DNA from: Desulfovibrio subterraneus | GTDB lineage: Bacteria > Desulfobacterota > Desulfovibrionia > Desulfovibrionales > Desulfovibrionaceae | Length of the DNA stretch: 64,000 nucleotides | Direction: 5' to 3' | Assembly: GCF_013340285.1 (NCBI RefSeq) | Contig: NZ_BLVO01000016.1 | Span: forward strand, 361,021-425,020 | Shown here: piece by piece, positions 33,308 to 42,778 of the stretch | Numbering within the stretch: position 1 is the stretch's first letter | Layout: each line of letters opens with the position of its first letter | Notes under the pieces: generated by a model | Databases searched by the model: none | What the model was told of the DNA's origin: nothing | What the model saw: the letters and a program-made list of their open reading frames with translations, nothing else | Program-made: the position numbers and the translations under genes

Positions 33308-34443
33308 ATTTTATATTCTTTTGAATTCTTGAATATTGATGTGCGAGAGGTGTTGTTTTTGGTTCGGATAAACAAAAGTGCGATAGGGAGCATGCACGCT
33401 GAGGTTAACGCGGCAATGAAATATACAGCAGAAAGGTGAAAAAGCCCTTCAGGGGTAGTGTTAAAAATTGGTATTGAATTGAATACAGAAGGATACCAGT
33501 TTATGGCATTTCTCAGTATCTGAAGAAAGAAAAGATGGATCATGTAGATAACGAGAGGAGCTTTGCCAAAAAGGTTAAAGATGCTCAGTGTAGGATTTAA
33601 TAACGAAAGGCTGTGTTCATGGAAATATTCTACGGTAATATACAGAAAAAGGAACAGCCCCGTGGTAACGAGCAGGTAGTCCGCTTGGGGAGGATACTTC
33701 TGTACGTTGAGGAACGCAGTCAGAGAACTTGTATCTTCGCATTGCCATCGGATTACTGCAAAAAGGGCAAAGCATGCCAGTCCGGAATACGCCATGAGTT
33801 TTCGTCTTGCTTGCACGGAGCGGGCAAGGAGTACCGGGGCCCCCAAATAGCCAATCCACATTAGGCCGAACCAAGGTAAAACGGGGTATGAGGTATGAAA
33901 AGCCATGTTATGAGGCAGGACAAAAGTACCCGGAATGCAGAGAAGGGCACTCAGCAATTCTGGTAGCGTGTCGGCGCGTCCTGTGATGGCAGGGGCGATA
34001 TATTGGGATAGAATGCAGCAGAGTGCTGCACTAAAACCAACTAGTCTTGGAATTGAAATAACACAGGCAAGCAAGACCATGGACCATCCTATGGCCCATA
34101 TGACCTGCAGATAGGTCATGGAAAAATCCATACGATAATTCCAGCAAAACTTGACTAGTGAGAGTTCCAGCATGGCAATGAATACTCCCCGACGCAGCAG
34201 GAAGGGGCGGGTACCTCTCTCGCCATGCCGCAGGCCATATAAATGGGCGCTGGCACCAGCCAGAAGAATGAATGCGACGGCAGCAATATGCGTTATCCAG
34301 CGAGTGGTAAACAACGCCGGCGTTGTATGTTGTAAGTCGGTTGGTGAAAATATCGAGGGACTAAAGAAAAAACGAGTATGATCCAAAATCATGAGAACAA
34401 TGACAATGCCTCTGACGGTATCAATGGCGGGCAGACGTTTCAT
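33304..34443 (-). CDS. DUF1624 / HGSNAT-like membrane acyltransferase
   Basis: 379 aa with about ten membrane helices. The N-terminus RLPAIDTVRGIVIVLMILDHTRFFF is the signature of the heparan-alpha-glucosaminide N-acetyltransferase / DUF1624 family, in which a conserved His transfers an acetyl group across the membrane. The segment APLVIYMIHLFFLQIL is also typical. It is the first gene of a two-gene minus-strand unit with the asparagine-synthase-like gene (4-bp overlap). Together they suggest modification of an envelope sugar or small molecule by amide and acyl transfer (inference). Confidence 0.8.
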   Translation of the reverse strand: MKRLPAIDTVRGIVIVLMILDHTRFFFSPSIFSPTDLQHTTPALFTTRWITHIAAVAFILLAGASAHLYGLRHGERGTRPFLLRRGVFIAMLELSLVKFCWNYRMDFSMTYLQVIWAIGWSMVLLACVISIPRLVGFSAALCCILSQYIAPAITGRADTLPELLSALLCIPGTFVLPHNMAFHTSYPVLPWFGLMWIGYLGAPVLLARSVQARRKLMAYSGLACFALFAVIRWQCEDTSSLTAFLNVQKYPPQADYLLVTTGLFLFLYITVEYFHEHSLSLLNPTLSIFNLFGKAPLVIYMIHLFFLQILRNAINWYPSVFNSIPIFNTTPEGLFHLSAVYFIAALTSACMLPIALLFIRTKNNTSRTSIFKNSKEYKI

Positions 34444-34854
34444 GGGTATTGTTCGCTCGTTGCTTGAGTGTAGCCTGATTTGTATCAGTGGTGTCTGGAT
34501 AATGAAGATTGCCCGGTGTATAATTTGTAGTAGCGCAAAGGAGGGCTCTGCTTATCTCTGGCTTACGGTAATGTAAAAGTTCTTTTTTAGATTATATCAC
34601 AGCAATCATGATAGTTCAATGTCATATATTATTTTTGTTATGTCGGATTTCTTTCCATCAATACAAAGCAATCCAATGCGCAAAATGTTGTATGAGTCTT
34701 TGCTTATTATGGGAATAGCTAGTTAGGACACGCGGATTGAAGGGTATAATGGTGTCTCACTTGCCTAACGCTGCTGCATTCTCACAAGGCTGGAGCATAT
34801 TGGTGGCCGAGGGAGTCGGAGGAGCATTAAGTTCGTATTTCGGTGCGCCCTTGA
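34444..34854. other. Intergenic stretch, 411 bp
   Basis: No gene or repeat recognised. AT-rich in the middle (34,580-34,680), consistent with promoter DNA for the acyltransferase operon. Confidence 0.4.
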
Positions 34855-35112
34855 TTATGAAGGGCGTGGAATCAGCGCCCCAAGTGTCCATCCGCGTGAA
34901 AAGGTAGTTCCGGCAACATCGTACCTTGTATCATTGTTCTCTATGGCTTGGAGAGCTTCTCCTCGGCGAATTTGTTGCTCTTTGTGTTGGAGTACGTAGT
35001 TGGCCACAACATTGCACAAGGGCTGGCTGCCGTTTTGCCCATGGCTCTTGGCGGCTATCTTAAATTGCTCTTTGCGTTGAGAATCAACCCTCGCGCGTAT
35101 GGTTTCCTGCAT
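34855..35112 (-). CDS. Ribbon-helix-helix protein, DinJ/RelB antitoxin-like, orphan
   Basis: 85 aa from the ATG at 35112, with AAGGAG six bases upstream. The N-terminal part MQETIRARVDSQRKEQFKIAAKSHGQNGSQPLCNVVANYVLQHKEQ has the pattern of DinJ/RelB-type ribbon-helix-helix antitoxins, and RRGEALQAIENNDTRYD continues that pattern. The last ~20 residues look unrelated and may follow a frameshift. No RelE/YafQ toxin gene adjoins it; the nearest toxin-like relic is 3.3 kb away. Confidence 0.5.
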   Translation of the reverse strand: MQETIRARVDSQRKEQFKIAAKSHGQNGSQPLCNVVANYVLQHKEQQIRRGEALQAIENNDTRYDVAGTTFSRGWTLGALIPRPS

Positions 35113-35179
35113 GACGAATCTCCTTTGTAGCGACAATATGCTACATGGAACGGGGTGTAGTGAGGGGGGGGGCGATCCT

Positions 35180-35480
35180 CATGAGCGTAGGAAGTGGCCG
35201 GGAATCGAGCTGAATGTCCCCGGATCGGCAAATGTCGCCAATTGCCCGATTTTGCCCTTCATGATTTTCCATATCTCCCAGGAATACCGAGATAGGCTTT
35301 TCCATAGGGTCGCATGGTATTCAAGCGGTCATCGGTTCAATCCCGTTCAGCTCAACCACGCGAACACAAGCGGCTAAGTCGAAAGACATTGCCGCTTTTC
35401 GTTGATGCTGAATGTTCACTGAATGTCAGTGCCTCTGCGTGTTGAATTATCGGGGGAGGTGCTTGGGATATTTGGGTGTA
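35180..35480 (+). repeat. tRNA-Ala att-type repeat, copy D
   Basis: Upstream block with GAGCTGAATGTCCCCGGATC from about 35,198, tRNA-Ala 3' half at 35314-35358 (anticodon region changed to ATGGTATTCAAG, acceptor GCTCAACCA), GAAA-loop terminator at about 35370-35400 and downstream block to GGATATTTGG at about 35475. It separates the asparagine-synthase/RHH module from the chemoreceptor module. Confidence 0.85.
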
Positions 35481-35859
35481 ACCTTCCCTTAAAATTGGAC
35501 CAGCGAATGGTAGAGACATTCTGGGTTGAATGATGACAGCGTCTTGTCCCTGCGGATGCCTGAGCACATATCCTATGTGTCATTTGAGGCTAACTATGCC
35601 AACAAAGGGTGCTCAGTATCGGACGATGAACGAGGCGGTCGGTCTAGCTCCTGAAAAGTCAGAAGCAAGTCGAGGCGGAATACACCGATTCCACAATAAG
35701 GAAAGGGGGCGAGGCCTCATGCCGTCTGCTAAACAGCATAAGTTTATTCTTGCCATATAATATGATCCATACAATATTGCGATATGAGGTAGGTGCTCCA
35801 TTCTTATGCACGCCAACTGATCAAGCAAACAATGAATTATATCCTCAAAAGGGGTCATT
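35481..35859. other. Intergenic stretch before chemoreceptor
   Basis: 379 bp with no recognisable gene or RNA. It should contain the chemoreceptor promoter. A fragment of older coding DNA is possible but I could not identify it. Confidence 0.35.
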
Positions 35860-38115
35860 ATGATTTTTAAATCGATAAAGACAAAAATTGTTTTGAGTTC
35901 TGCGTGCTGCATTTCAATTCTCGCAATCTCAATCGTAGCCTTGCAAGTCTACGAGCAGAATAATACCAGTGAGTTTGTAGGGATAAAAGTTGACAGCCTG
36001 ATAGAAGAGTCAACAGCGAGAGGTTTGCTTGGAATTGCCAAGGGCGAAGCGGGAATAATTCAATCGAAACTTGAAAAAAATATTAATACTGCAAGAACCA
36101 TCGCCAGTGCATTCAAATCAATACGATCTGACGATGAAAGCCGACATGCCATCGATATCAGAAAAGTTTTTAATGATATTCTTCTCACGGCTCTTAATGA
36201 CAATCCTGAATTTCTGGGGACATACAGTGCATGGCAGCCCAATGCCATCGACGGCAATGACAGCGCCTACCAGGGCAAAACCGCTGATGGATATGACAAC
36301 ACTGGGCGCTTCGTTCCTTACTGGAATAGAGATAAAAATGGGAAGATAGCACGACAGGCACTCGTGGGCTACGAAGATGCAAGCCAGCACCCCAACGGCG
36401 TGCGCAAAGGCGGATGGTATTTGAGTCCACGGGAGCGTGGCAAAGAAAATATCCTCGATCCCTTTCCATACATTGTGCAAGGCAGACAGGAATGGCTTAC
36501 CACCATGTCTGTTCCCATTCTGATTGATAATGAATTCCTTGGGATAGGCGGCACAGACTTGCGGTTGGACTTTGTGCAGCGGCTCGCTGAGGATGTCGCT
36601 AAAGGACTGTATGATGGCAACGCTATTGTACAAGTTATCAGTTACATGGGCATAATTGTCGCAGACAGCTCCAATGCAAATAATGTCGGGAAACCTATAT
36701 CTCAGACGGACAACAAGTATGCAGCCCAAATAAGCCAGAAGGTTAAGGCCGCGGAGTTTTACATCAATTTAGGGAAAGAAGAAGGCACGGTTTTGGCCAT
36801 GTCTCCAATACCGCTTGCCGAGACAGGAACCCCGTGGGCTGTGCTGATCACCGTACCAAGAAATATTGTGTTTGCTGATGCGATTCAACTAAACAAGGAA
36901 ATGGCAGAAAATGCCAAAGACAGTATTCAGGCAGTCCTGGTGATCGGCATAGGATTGGCTGTCTTTGCATGCATTGCACTTTGGTTCCTTGCAGGCGCAA
37001 TAGTGGCACCTGTAAAGAAGTCTGTGCGTTTTGCTGAAAGCGTTGCGAATGGGGACTTTGATCAGAAATTGGACATCAATCAGGCTGACGAGATAGGCAT
37101 CCTCGCGGAATCGTTGCGAAAGATGGTCACAAATCTGAAGCGGATGATCGTTGAAGCCGAAGAGAAAAGTAAAGCCGCTGAAGAGGAAGCTGAACGAGCA
37201 AATACTGCTGTTGCAGAAGCGAACAAAGCAAAAGAACAGGCCGCAAGAGCTGAACGGGATGGCAAACTTCAAGCTGCTAGAGGTCTTGAAGAAGTTGTTA
37301 ATATTGTAACTTCAGCTTCGGAACAGCTCATATCGCAAATCGATAAATCAACCCGAAGCACAACGGATCAATATGCCCAAATCAGCGAAGCTGCGACGGC
37401 GATGGAAGAGATGAACGTAACGGTGTTAGAGGTTGCAAAAAACGCATCAAGATCAGCTGAAACCGCTAATCAAACGAAGGAGAAGGCGCAAACAGGATCA
37501 AACATCGTCACCCAGGTTCTTTCCAGCATGGAAGAAGTGCAGTCCATAGCCAAGCAGCTCAAGAAAGACGTTACTATCTTGGGTGAAGATGCGAAAAGCA
37601 TAGGGCAAGTTATGGAAGTCATATCAGATATCGCAGACCAAACAAACCTCCTTGCCCTTAACGCTGCCATAGAGGCTGCCAGGGCTGGCGAAGCCGGTCG
37701 CGGCTTTGCCGTTGTTGCTGACGAAGTTCGTAAACTGGCTGAAAAAACAATGACAGCGACCAAGGAAGTAGGGGCTGCCATCAAAAAAATCCAACATGGA
37801 ACACAGGTTAACATAGTTCATGTAGAAACCGCAGTCACAAAAATTAACGAGACTGCAGAGTTTTCAGGGGAATCCGGTCAGGCACTTAATTCCATCGTTT
37901 CATTTGCGGATGAGACATCTGAACAAGTTCACAGCATAGCGACAGCATCTGAAGAACAATCCGCCACTAGCGAGGAGATCAACCGTTCACTCGCTCAAAT
38001 TGCTGAAATTTCATCTGAAACAACAAGAGCCATGCAGGAATCAGCAAAAGCCGTTAATGAGATGGCAAGGCAGGCACAAGTACTGCAAAGCCTCATTACC
38101 CAAATGAAAAGTTAA
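35860..38115 (+). CDS. Methyl-accepting chemotaxis protein with dCache sensor
   Basis: 751 aa. Membrane helix at ~9-29, a large periplasmic dCache_1-type domain ([46 protein letters not shown]), second helix at ~355-380, HAMP, then a long cytoplasmic signalling coiled coil with the hairpin tip [41 protein letters not shown]. No CheR-binding pentapeptide at the C-terminus. It senses an external ligand and feeds the CheA/CheY pathway encoded elsewhere. It is the first gene of the module between repeats D and E. Confidence 0.93.
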   Translation: MIFKSIKTKIVLSSACCISILAISIVALQVYEQNNTSEFVGIKVDSLIEESTARGLLGIAKGEAGIIQSKLEKNINTARTIASAFKSIRSDDESRHAIDIRKVFNDILLTALNDNPEFLGTYSAWQPNAIDGNDSAYQGKTADGYDNTGRFVPYWNRDKNGKIARQALVGYEDASQHPNGVRKGGWYLSPRERGKENILDPFPYIVQGRQEWLTTMSVPILIDNEFLGIGGTDLRLDFVQRLAEDVAKGLYDGNAIVQVISYMGIIVADSSNANNVGKPISQTDNKYAAQISQKVKAAEFYINLGKEEGTVLAMSPIPLAETGTPWAVLITVPRNIVFADAIQLNKEMAENAKDSIQAVLVIGIGLAVFACIALWFLAGAIVAPVKKSVRFAESVANGDFDQKLDINQADEIGILAESLRKMVTNLKRMIVEAEEKSKAAEEEAERANTAVAEANKAKEQAARAERDGKLQAARGLEEVVNIVTSASEQLISQIDKSTRSTTDQYAQISEAATAMEEMNVTVLEVAKNASRSAETANQTKEKAQTGSNIVTQVLSSMEEVQSIAKQLKKDVTILGEDAKSIGQVMEVISDIADQTNLLALNAAIEAARAGEAGRGFAVVADEVRKLAEKTMTATKEVGAAIKKIQHGTQVNIVHVETAVTKINETAEFSGESGQALNSIVSFADETSEQVHSIATASEEQSATSEEINRSLAQIAEISSETTRAMQESAKAVNEMARQAQVLQSLITQMKS

Positions 38116-38385
38116 CCCTCGGCAGACGCTTTGTTGCGAACTTCAGACCTGATTTAAATATCTCAATTGTCCAAAACAGCCAGTCTCAACCGGCAGGGGC
38201 TGTAGCATGGGAGGGGTTGGCATTGGCCGGCCCCTCCATTCTTTTTCAACAAGACACAGAGGCGGTACATTGAGGATCTTCATACCCCTGTCTGCTGTAG
38301 GGTAATCTCCCCGAAAGAAGGTGCGTCTGAAAAGTAGAGTTTTCTCGTACCCCCCATGAGGATATCCTGCATGAGTACATCGTGC

Positions 38386-38640
38386 TACCGCTCCTCCCTC
38401 CCGTGCCACACACTGAGCACATAGACAGGCGTATCCTCACAGCACAGCAGGGCATATCTATGCCTGCAAAGCATGCTGCACGTATCCAGGCGAATCACCT
38501 GCCTGAGCGAATAATGGCTCTGAGTGTCCGCTCCCGTGAATGAACGATACGTTCTTCAAGACCTTCGCAAGGGAGCGAGTTTGCTTCTTGAGTCGGCTGG
38601 CGGTATGTTATTCCGCTGAGCCAGTTCATAAAGCAGACGC
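38386..38640 (-). pseudogene. Relic of a RelE/ParE-type toxin gene
   Basis: Two frames on the minus strand join to give a ParE-like C-terminal half: LEERIVHSRERTLRAI, a frameshift, then RYALLCCEDTPVYVLSVWHGREER. The last part fits the final two strands of ParE toxins (often RVLYRV..DTVYVLRVLHGR). The start region is missing. No adjacent antitoxin is present. Low-confidence call from pattern only. Confidence 0.35.
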
Positions 38641-38660
38641 TATACCATGGAGGAAGCAGG

Positions 38661-39074
38661 ATGAAACATGCAGGAGGCTGTTTGTGCGGCAAGGTCGCAT
38701 TTGAGGTGGAAGGCGATTTTGATAGTTTTTTCCTCTGTCACTGCGAACGGTGCCGCAAAGACACCGGCTCCGCCCATGCTGCCAATCTGTTTTCCTCCAC
38801 AGCCAGGCTGCGGTGGCTGTCCGGCGAAGAGGACGTGCGGACGTTCAATTTCAACGCAACAGGGCATATCAAGAGCTTCTGCATTCATTGCGGTTCTGCT
38901 CTGCCGAATATTCAGATGGATGGAGCGCTTCTCGTCGTCCCCGCTGGCAGTCTCGACAGCGATGTGCCTATCAGGCCGGATGGCCATATCTTCATCGCAA
39001 ACAAGGCCAATTGGGATTCCGGACTGGAGAATGTGCCCATGTTCGAGCGGCTTCCTGATGAGTTTGAAGAGTGA
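38661..39074 (+). CDS. GFA-family zinc protein (CENP-V/GFA domain)
   Basis: 137 aa. Contains the zinc-binding cysteines of the glutathione-dependent formaldehyde-activating enzyme family: GGCLCGKVAFEVEG near residue 7, HCERCRKDTGS near 28 and FCIHCGSAL near 74. The ATG has GGAGG upstream. Family members bind zinc; most have no proven activity and the formaldehyde role is doubtful for many. Stands alone just before repeat copy E. Confidence 0.88.
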   Translation: MKHAGGCLCGKVAFEVEGDFDSFFLCHCERCRKDTGSAHAANLFSSTARLRWLSGEEDVRTFNFNATGHIKSFCIHCGSALPNIQMDGALLVVPAGSLDSDVPIRPDGHIFIANKANWDSGLENVPMFERLPDEFEE

Positions 39075-39082
39075 GCGTGAGC

Positions 39083-39154
39083 CATCGGTTCAATCCCGTT
39101 CAGCTCCACCACGCACGCACAAGCGGTTATGTCGAAAGGCATGGCCGCTTTTTT
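39083..39154 (+). repeat. tRNA-Ala att-type repeat, copy E (short)
   Basis: Only the T arm and acceptor end (39083-39111, ATCGGTTCAATCCCG to GCTCCACCA) and the terminator (39120-39154, stem with GAAA loop and six T) are kept. The anticodon arm and upstream block are lost. It follows the GFA gene stop by only 8 bp and is followed directly by an integrase-element relic. Confidence 0.85.
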
Positions 39155-39159
39155 GTTAT

Positions 39160-39490
39160 GTATCGAAAACCTGTGTCGAGCGATGGTGCCGGTCTTCTTC
39201 CCGAAGGGGGCAAGGGGACTGCCGCCCTTTGAGAGCTTCTGTGGTCGAGCCTGTGACCTGTTTCTGCGGGAATTGGTCCGGTAGCTGGCGGAAGAGGAAA
39301 AGGGGCTCTCTGGGGCTTGTCCGGCAGAATTGATGAAACGTACTTTCAATAGATGCATTGGACGCAGAAGCCCCTCGCGGAATGACCGGGAGGGGCTCTT
39401 TTCGTCTGCTCACGCAAGACTAGCGGTAAGTGTGATCAAGGATCTATGGTATCTAAAGGGAAACCTTTTCGATTTTCCCGGAGAACTGTC
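39160..39490 (+). pseudogene. Relic of the 91-aa ORF, terminator and lipoprotein 3' end
   Basis: 39,180-39,345 matches 6,160-6,325 in the 91-aa ORF with few changes; the hairpin at 39,369-39,402 (AGCCCCTC...GAGGGGCT) matches the terminator at 6,353; 39,420-39,447 matches the end of the lipoprotein gene (CTAGCGGTAA.TGTGATCAAGG), and a weaker match continues to 39,490. It is the right end of another lost copy of the window-start element. Confidence 0.8.
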
Positions 39491-39530
39491 TGATCAAATC
39501 GCAACTGCTTCAGCAAAGAGACCGCCGCAG

Positions 39531-41207
39531 CTATCTCCAGCACAACTCGGATCTGACCCTGCTAACCTCTGAAATGATCTGCTGAGCTATTTGGTCCATG
39601 TCGGTCCCAAGGCTCATGCTGGCTCCGAGCTTCTTCAGTTCTTCCGCACGCATGAAGGGCAGCATGTTCTGCAGTTCTTCTGATGGTGAGGGGGCGTGGA
39701 TTATAGAATCTACACCGAAGAGATGGAACGTGAGAGCTGCGTTGATTTCCTTTCCGCTATTACATTCGGGAATGATAGCTGCAAATGGAAGCTCTTTGAT
39801 CGGCCGTCCTGCGTATTTTGCAATTTCCCTGAACGTCGCGAGGATTTGAGTGTTGTCGATACACCCTCCGAAGTGCCAGACAGGGGGCATGCTCTGACCA
39901 AGGAACAGTTGCAGCATGTCGCCGCATTTGTTTTGTGCTTCCGTGGAGCAATAGCTGTGCGCGATCAACGGAAGAGAAACGCAGCCGTTTGTGAAGATCA
40001 GAATGTTGTTCTTGAGTAAGGTGTCTGCAACGCCAGTGATGGCAGTGTCAAACTCCGCGCTGTGTCCGTGGCACCCTGAAAGGCACACAATCCCTCTGAT
40101 TCTGCCGTCAATAAGGGCTGATGCAACCCGCTCAAGGCACCCGAAATGTCTATCAACTGCCTCAAGGCTAAAGCCCACAATCGTCTTATCCGTGCCTGAA
40201 GGAATATGCCGCGGTGTCTTCTTGCGCGCTTTGAAGCTCTCGATTGCCTGAAAGAGAATTTGTTCAGCGAGCGCTTCAGCTCCGGCCTTGTCATCAGCAT
40301 CACCCATGGGCTCCACGCCGGGCAGCGAACGTACGTTGTTTGGCGAGATAACGGTTGTACGGTTGCAGCTTGCAATATCCAGCATGCCGGTAAAGATATG
40401 GTGCGTGTCTGTCAGCAGAATATCAAGAGCGCCGGTCGCAAGCGCCGAGCCGACTCCCTTGGGAGAAGACAGCGGAGCGACTGCATCGGCATTGCTAAAT
40501 CCCGTTTCGGAGGATTTACTGATGCCGTAGAGCTGCACACCAGCCGCACCGGCTTCGGTGATAGCTTCCAGCGCCTTCTTCTGCTGGCTGGCAGCAAGCA
40601 GGTATTCGGCCATAGCGGCGAACTCGTTGTGCAATGCGATGTTGATTGTATTGGCCTGCAATCGTTCGAGGTTCAGGCTGGTCGTCGTGCGTTCCGGTGA
40701 TCCGAAAAGACAGTCGCCGGCAATGTGGTTGCCCGCCAAACACTTTGCCAGAAAGGAGATACTCGAACGGAGTATCTGAGCCGCAAAGGGGTCGGGATTC
40801 TTCCGCGAAGGCTCTGCATTTGAGACTTCGGATTCAGGAGCATCCAATACCCCAAGTTCCTTCCAGACCTGTATCCGTTCGGGTGGAACAACCACGCTAA
40901 GGACTCTGGAAAAGCCCTGGCTCGCGACATCAAGGTTCAAGAGAAGAAATTCAGCAAGTTCAACTGCTATATCTGCTGTTGTTTTTCCTTTGGTGGATAT
41001 ATCAAGCGCCCCCGCAACGTTTCTGATTCTGCGTTCATCAAGATCAAGGGGGGTGTCTTCAGGGGCGGAGACAAGCTTTAAAGCATGCAGAAGTTGAATT
41101 GTGTGACTTTCACGACAGGCTATGGCCTCTGCCATTGAGCTGAGGATGCTGTCGCTCGCATGCTTGTTGTGGCTATCGTTCTGAAAGGTTTGGTCTTCAG
41201 CGTACAT
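39531..41207 (-). CDS. Divergent carbon monoxide dehydrogenase (CooS)-like protein
   Basis: 558 aa of the CODH/hybrid-cluster superfamily. By comparison with remembered CooS motifs it keeps the C-cluster His (INIALHNE, His193), Cys379 (IVCLSGCHGH), Cys409 (TNGCVSLPL), Cys449 (HFGGCIDNTQ) and a Lys (ECNSGKE, Lys486). The two other C-cluster Cys are replaced: GMCCTGNE-type is YGISKSSETG and VQCIMP-type is DTHHIF. The N-terminal Cys motifs of the B and D clusters are absent. So it probably holds an altered metal site or none, and classical CO oxidation is doubtful. AGGAG precedes the ATG; the gene follows DUF169 by 9 bp. Residue mapping is by eye. Confidence 0.7.
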   Translation of the reverse strand: MYAEDQTFQNDSHNKHASDSILSSMAEAIACRESHTIQLLHALKLVSAPEDTPLDLDERRIRNVAGALDISTKGKTTADIAVELAEFLLLNLDVASQGFSRVLSVVVPPERIQVWKELGVLDAPESEVSNAEPSRKNPDPFAAQILRSSISFLAKCLAGNHIAGDCLFGSPERTTTSLNLERLQANTINIALHNEFAAMAEYLLAASQQKKALEAITEAGAAGVQLYGISKSSETGFSNADAVAPLSSPKGVGSALATGALDILLTDTHHIFTGMLDIASCNRTTVISPNNVRSLPGVEPMGDADDKAGAEALAEQILFQAIESFKARKKTPRHIPSGTDKTIVGFSLEAVDRHFGCLERVASALIDGRIRGIVCLSGCHGHSAEFDTAITGVADTLLKNNILIFTNGCVSLPLIAHSYCSTEAQNKCGDMLQLFLGQSMPPVWHFGGCIDNTQILATFREIAKYAGRPIKELPFAAIIPECNSGKEINAALTFHLFGVDSIIHAPSPSEELQNMLPFMRAEELKKLGASMSLGTDMDQIAQQIISEVSRVRSELCWR

Positions 41208-41216
41208 GCCTATCTC

Positions 41217-41990
41217 CTATTTCTTTTTGAAGATGATCAACGGACAATTCTTGCAAATGTCAGCACCGGGAAATCCATCTCCCGGGCGGGTGATGGAGCT
41301 ACTGGCCAACGCTATTCGTTGCCTGAGTCTTTCAATGGTGATCCGGAACTTTGAGCCGGGGATGATTACGTTGATTTCTCCCCGTTCCGTTTTTCCGGCA
41401 TTGTAACTGCCGGAGCAGGCAGGAAGCATGTTGAATTTCTGTTCGACAAAGCTCCAGACGTTACCGCCGCAGGCCGAGGAGTTCATGGTTATGTTGGGTC
41501 GCAGGGGGTGGGTGTCTGTTGCAGCCATGTAGTCGACAGCAAGATGGTAGGCCTGCATGTTGTCACAATAGAAATGGACAGTGTCGGGTTCGAAGAGATT
41601 GTCGATGGCTTCAAGCGGAGCGACTGCCACCCCCAGCAAGCCCGGCATGAGAACCGCCTTGGACGCGACGAACTTCTTCGCTTGGTCCATATCCCTGACG
41701 TATTTGGCGTGGCCCTTGATCTCGGCCTCGTCCAACCCCTTCCAGCCAAAGCAGTATTTCGCATTGCCGCACCCGAGGCCATCCGCGTCGGAATAGACGA
41801 TTTGTCCCTGCATGCGCGCTGCGATTTCCCATTGGCAGAACGTCATGGGTTTCAAGGGCGTGTGAATTTCCCTTGCGCGATCATGAAACGCCTTCAGTTC
41901 GCAGGCATCGTAAAAGAACTTCACCGCCACCGGATAATGGTAGAGGCGCAGTTCTTTCATCAAGAGTGCTTGTATTTCTTTATACGTCAT
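41217..41990 (-). CDS. DUF169 family protein
   Basis: 257 aa. Patterns such as PVAVKFFYDA, MTFCQWEIAAR, GCGNAKYCFGW, PNITMNSSACGGN and the ending DICKNCPLI fit DUF169 (PF02596), a family of cysteine-rich soluble proteins of unknown function found mostly in anaerobes. The conserved Cys residues suggest metal or Fe-S binding. GGGAG lies 8 bases before the ATG. It is the first gene of a unit with the CODH-like gene and divergent from a sigma-54 activator. Confidence 0.78.
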   Translation of the reverse strand: MTYKEIQALLMKELRLYHYPVAVKFFYDACELKAFHDRAREIHTPLKPMTFCQWEIAARMQGQIVYSDADGLGCGNAKYCFGWKGLDEAEIKGHAKYVRDMDQAKKFVASKAVLMPGLLGVAVAPLEAIDNLFEPDTVHFYCDNMQAYHLAVDYMAATDTHPLRPNITMNSSACGGNVWSFVEQKFNMLPACSGSYNAGKTERGEINVIIPGSKFRITIERLRQRIALASSSITRPGDGFPGADICKNCPLIIFKKK

Positions 41991-42778
41991 GCAGCGTGTC
42001 TCCCTGATTTATGTATCCGTGCGGAACAGGTTGGTGCTTCTGAATACTTGCATGGAAGCGAGCGAAGCAGGTCTGTCGGCTTTGCGGACGACCCTGTCAT
42101 GACGGATGAGCAATTGAATGCATGGTCAAACAGCAAAAGATATGCCGTTTGCTCCTATCTGCTGGTGCGCAGAACACTCTTGGTACCCGTATCCCTTGCG
42201 CTGTCTACGTAGCGCGTCTTTCCCGAGAGAGCCTTTTGCAGGGCAGACACGTTTTCCGGATGCATTCTCGGGGTGCTCCGGCAGGCTAACAACGGAAATA
42301 CGTTGCAAATGGAACGGATTTACGGTGGTCAACTGATTTCCGTTGCCTGCCCGCTTTGCTGAAGCCAAAAGTATAATAATTTGAGATAAATAAGATGATG
42401 TCGTCTGCGGTATAGTAATTGCTTGCTCCGCAGCGGAGATTGCTGTTGCGGAGTGCTGAACGGCGCGATCATCAGTCCGGGTGCGGATTGAAAACCGTTT
42501 CGAGTGAACGGGGAGATCTCGCCCTGTATACACACATGCACCGCGCGTTGGAGAAGGGGTCATGATCTTGGGTGTGGCCGTTTTGGGGAGCCATCATTTC
42601 TGGCGTATCAGGCGGGTGCCCCGGGACTTTTCGACAGGGCCTGCTCTTGTTTCGCTTGCCGGGGAAGAGCGCGGAGGAGTGTAGCAGCGTACGGGATATG
42701 TCCTCCGGTAGTTCGGCGCAGTTTTTGTTGCTGTGCATCACAGTTGTCGTCAGAGGGTGATTGGCATACTCTGCCTCA
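41991..42778. promoter_or_regulatory. Long divergent control region of the CODH-like/DUF169 locus
   Basis: A 790-bp gap between divergent genes with no convincing ORF. It contains the 13-bp perfect palindrome CTCCGCAGCGGAG at 42426-42438, with a related TTGCGGAG half at about 42,446, a candidate activator site. I looked for a -24/-12 promoter for the DUF169 gene and found none that fits well, so the start point remains open. Confidence 0.4.

Noticed and set aside
41991-42778. A -24/-12 promoter for the DUF169/CODH-like pair
   Set aside because: Several GG-N10-GC matches exist on one strand or the other, but none has the TGGCA and TTGC context, and the best one overlaps the ribosome site.
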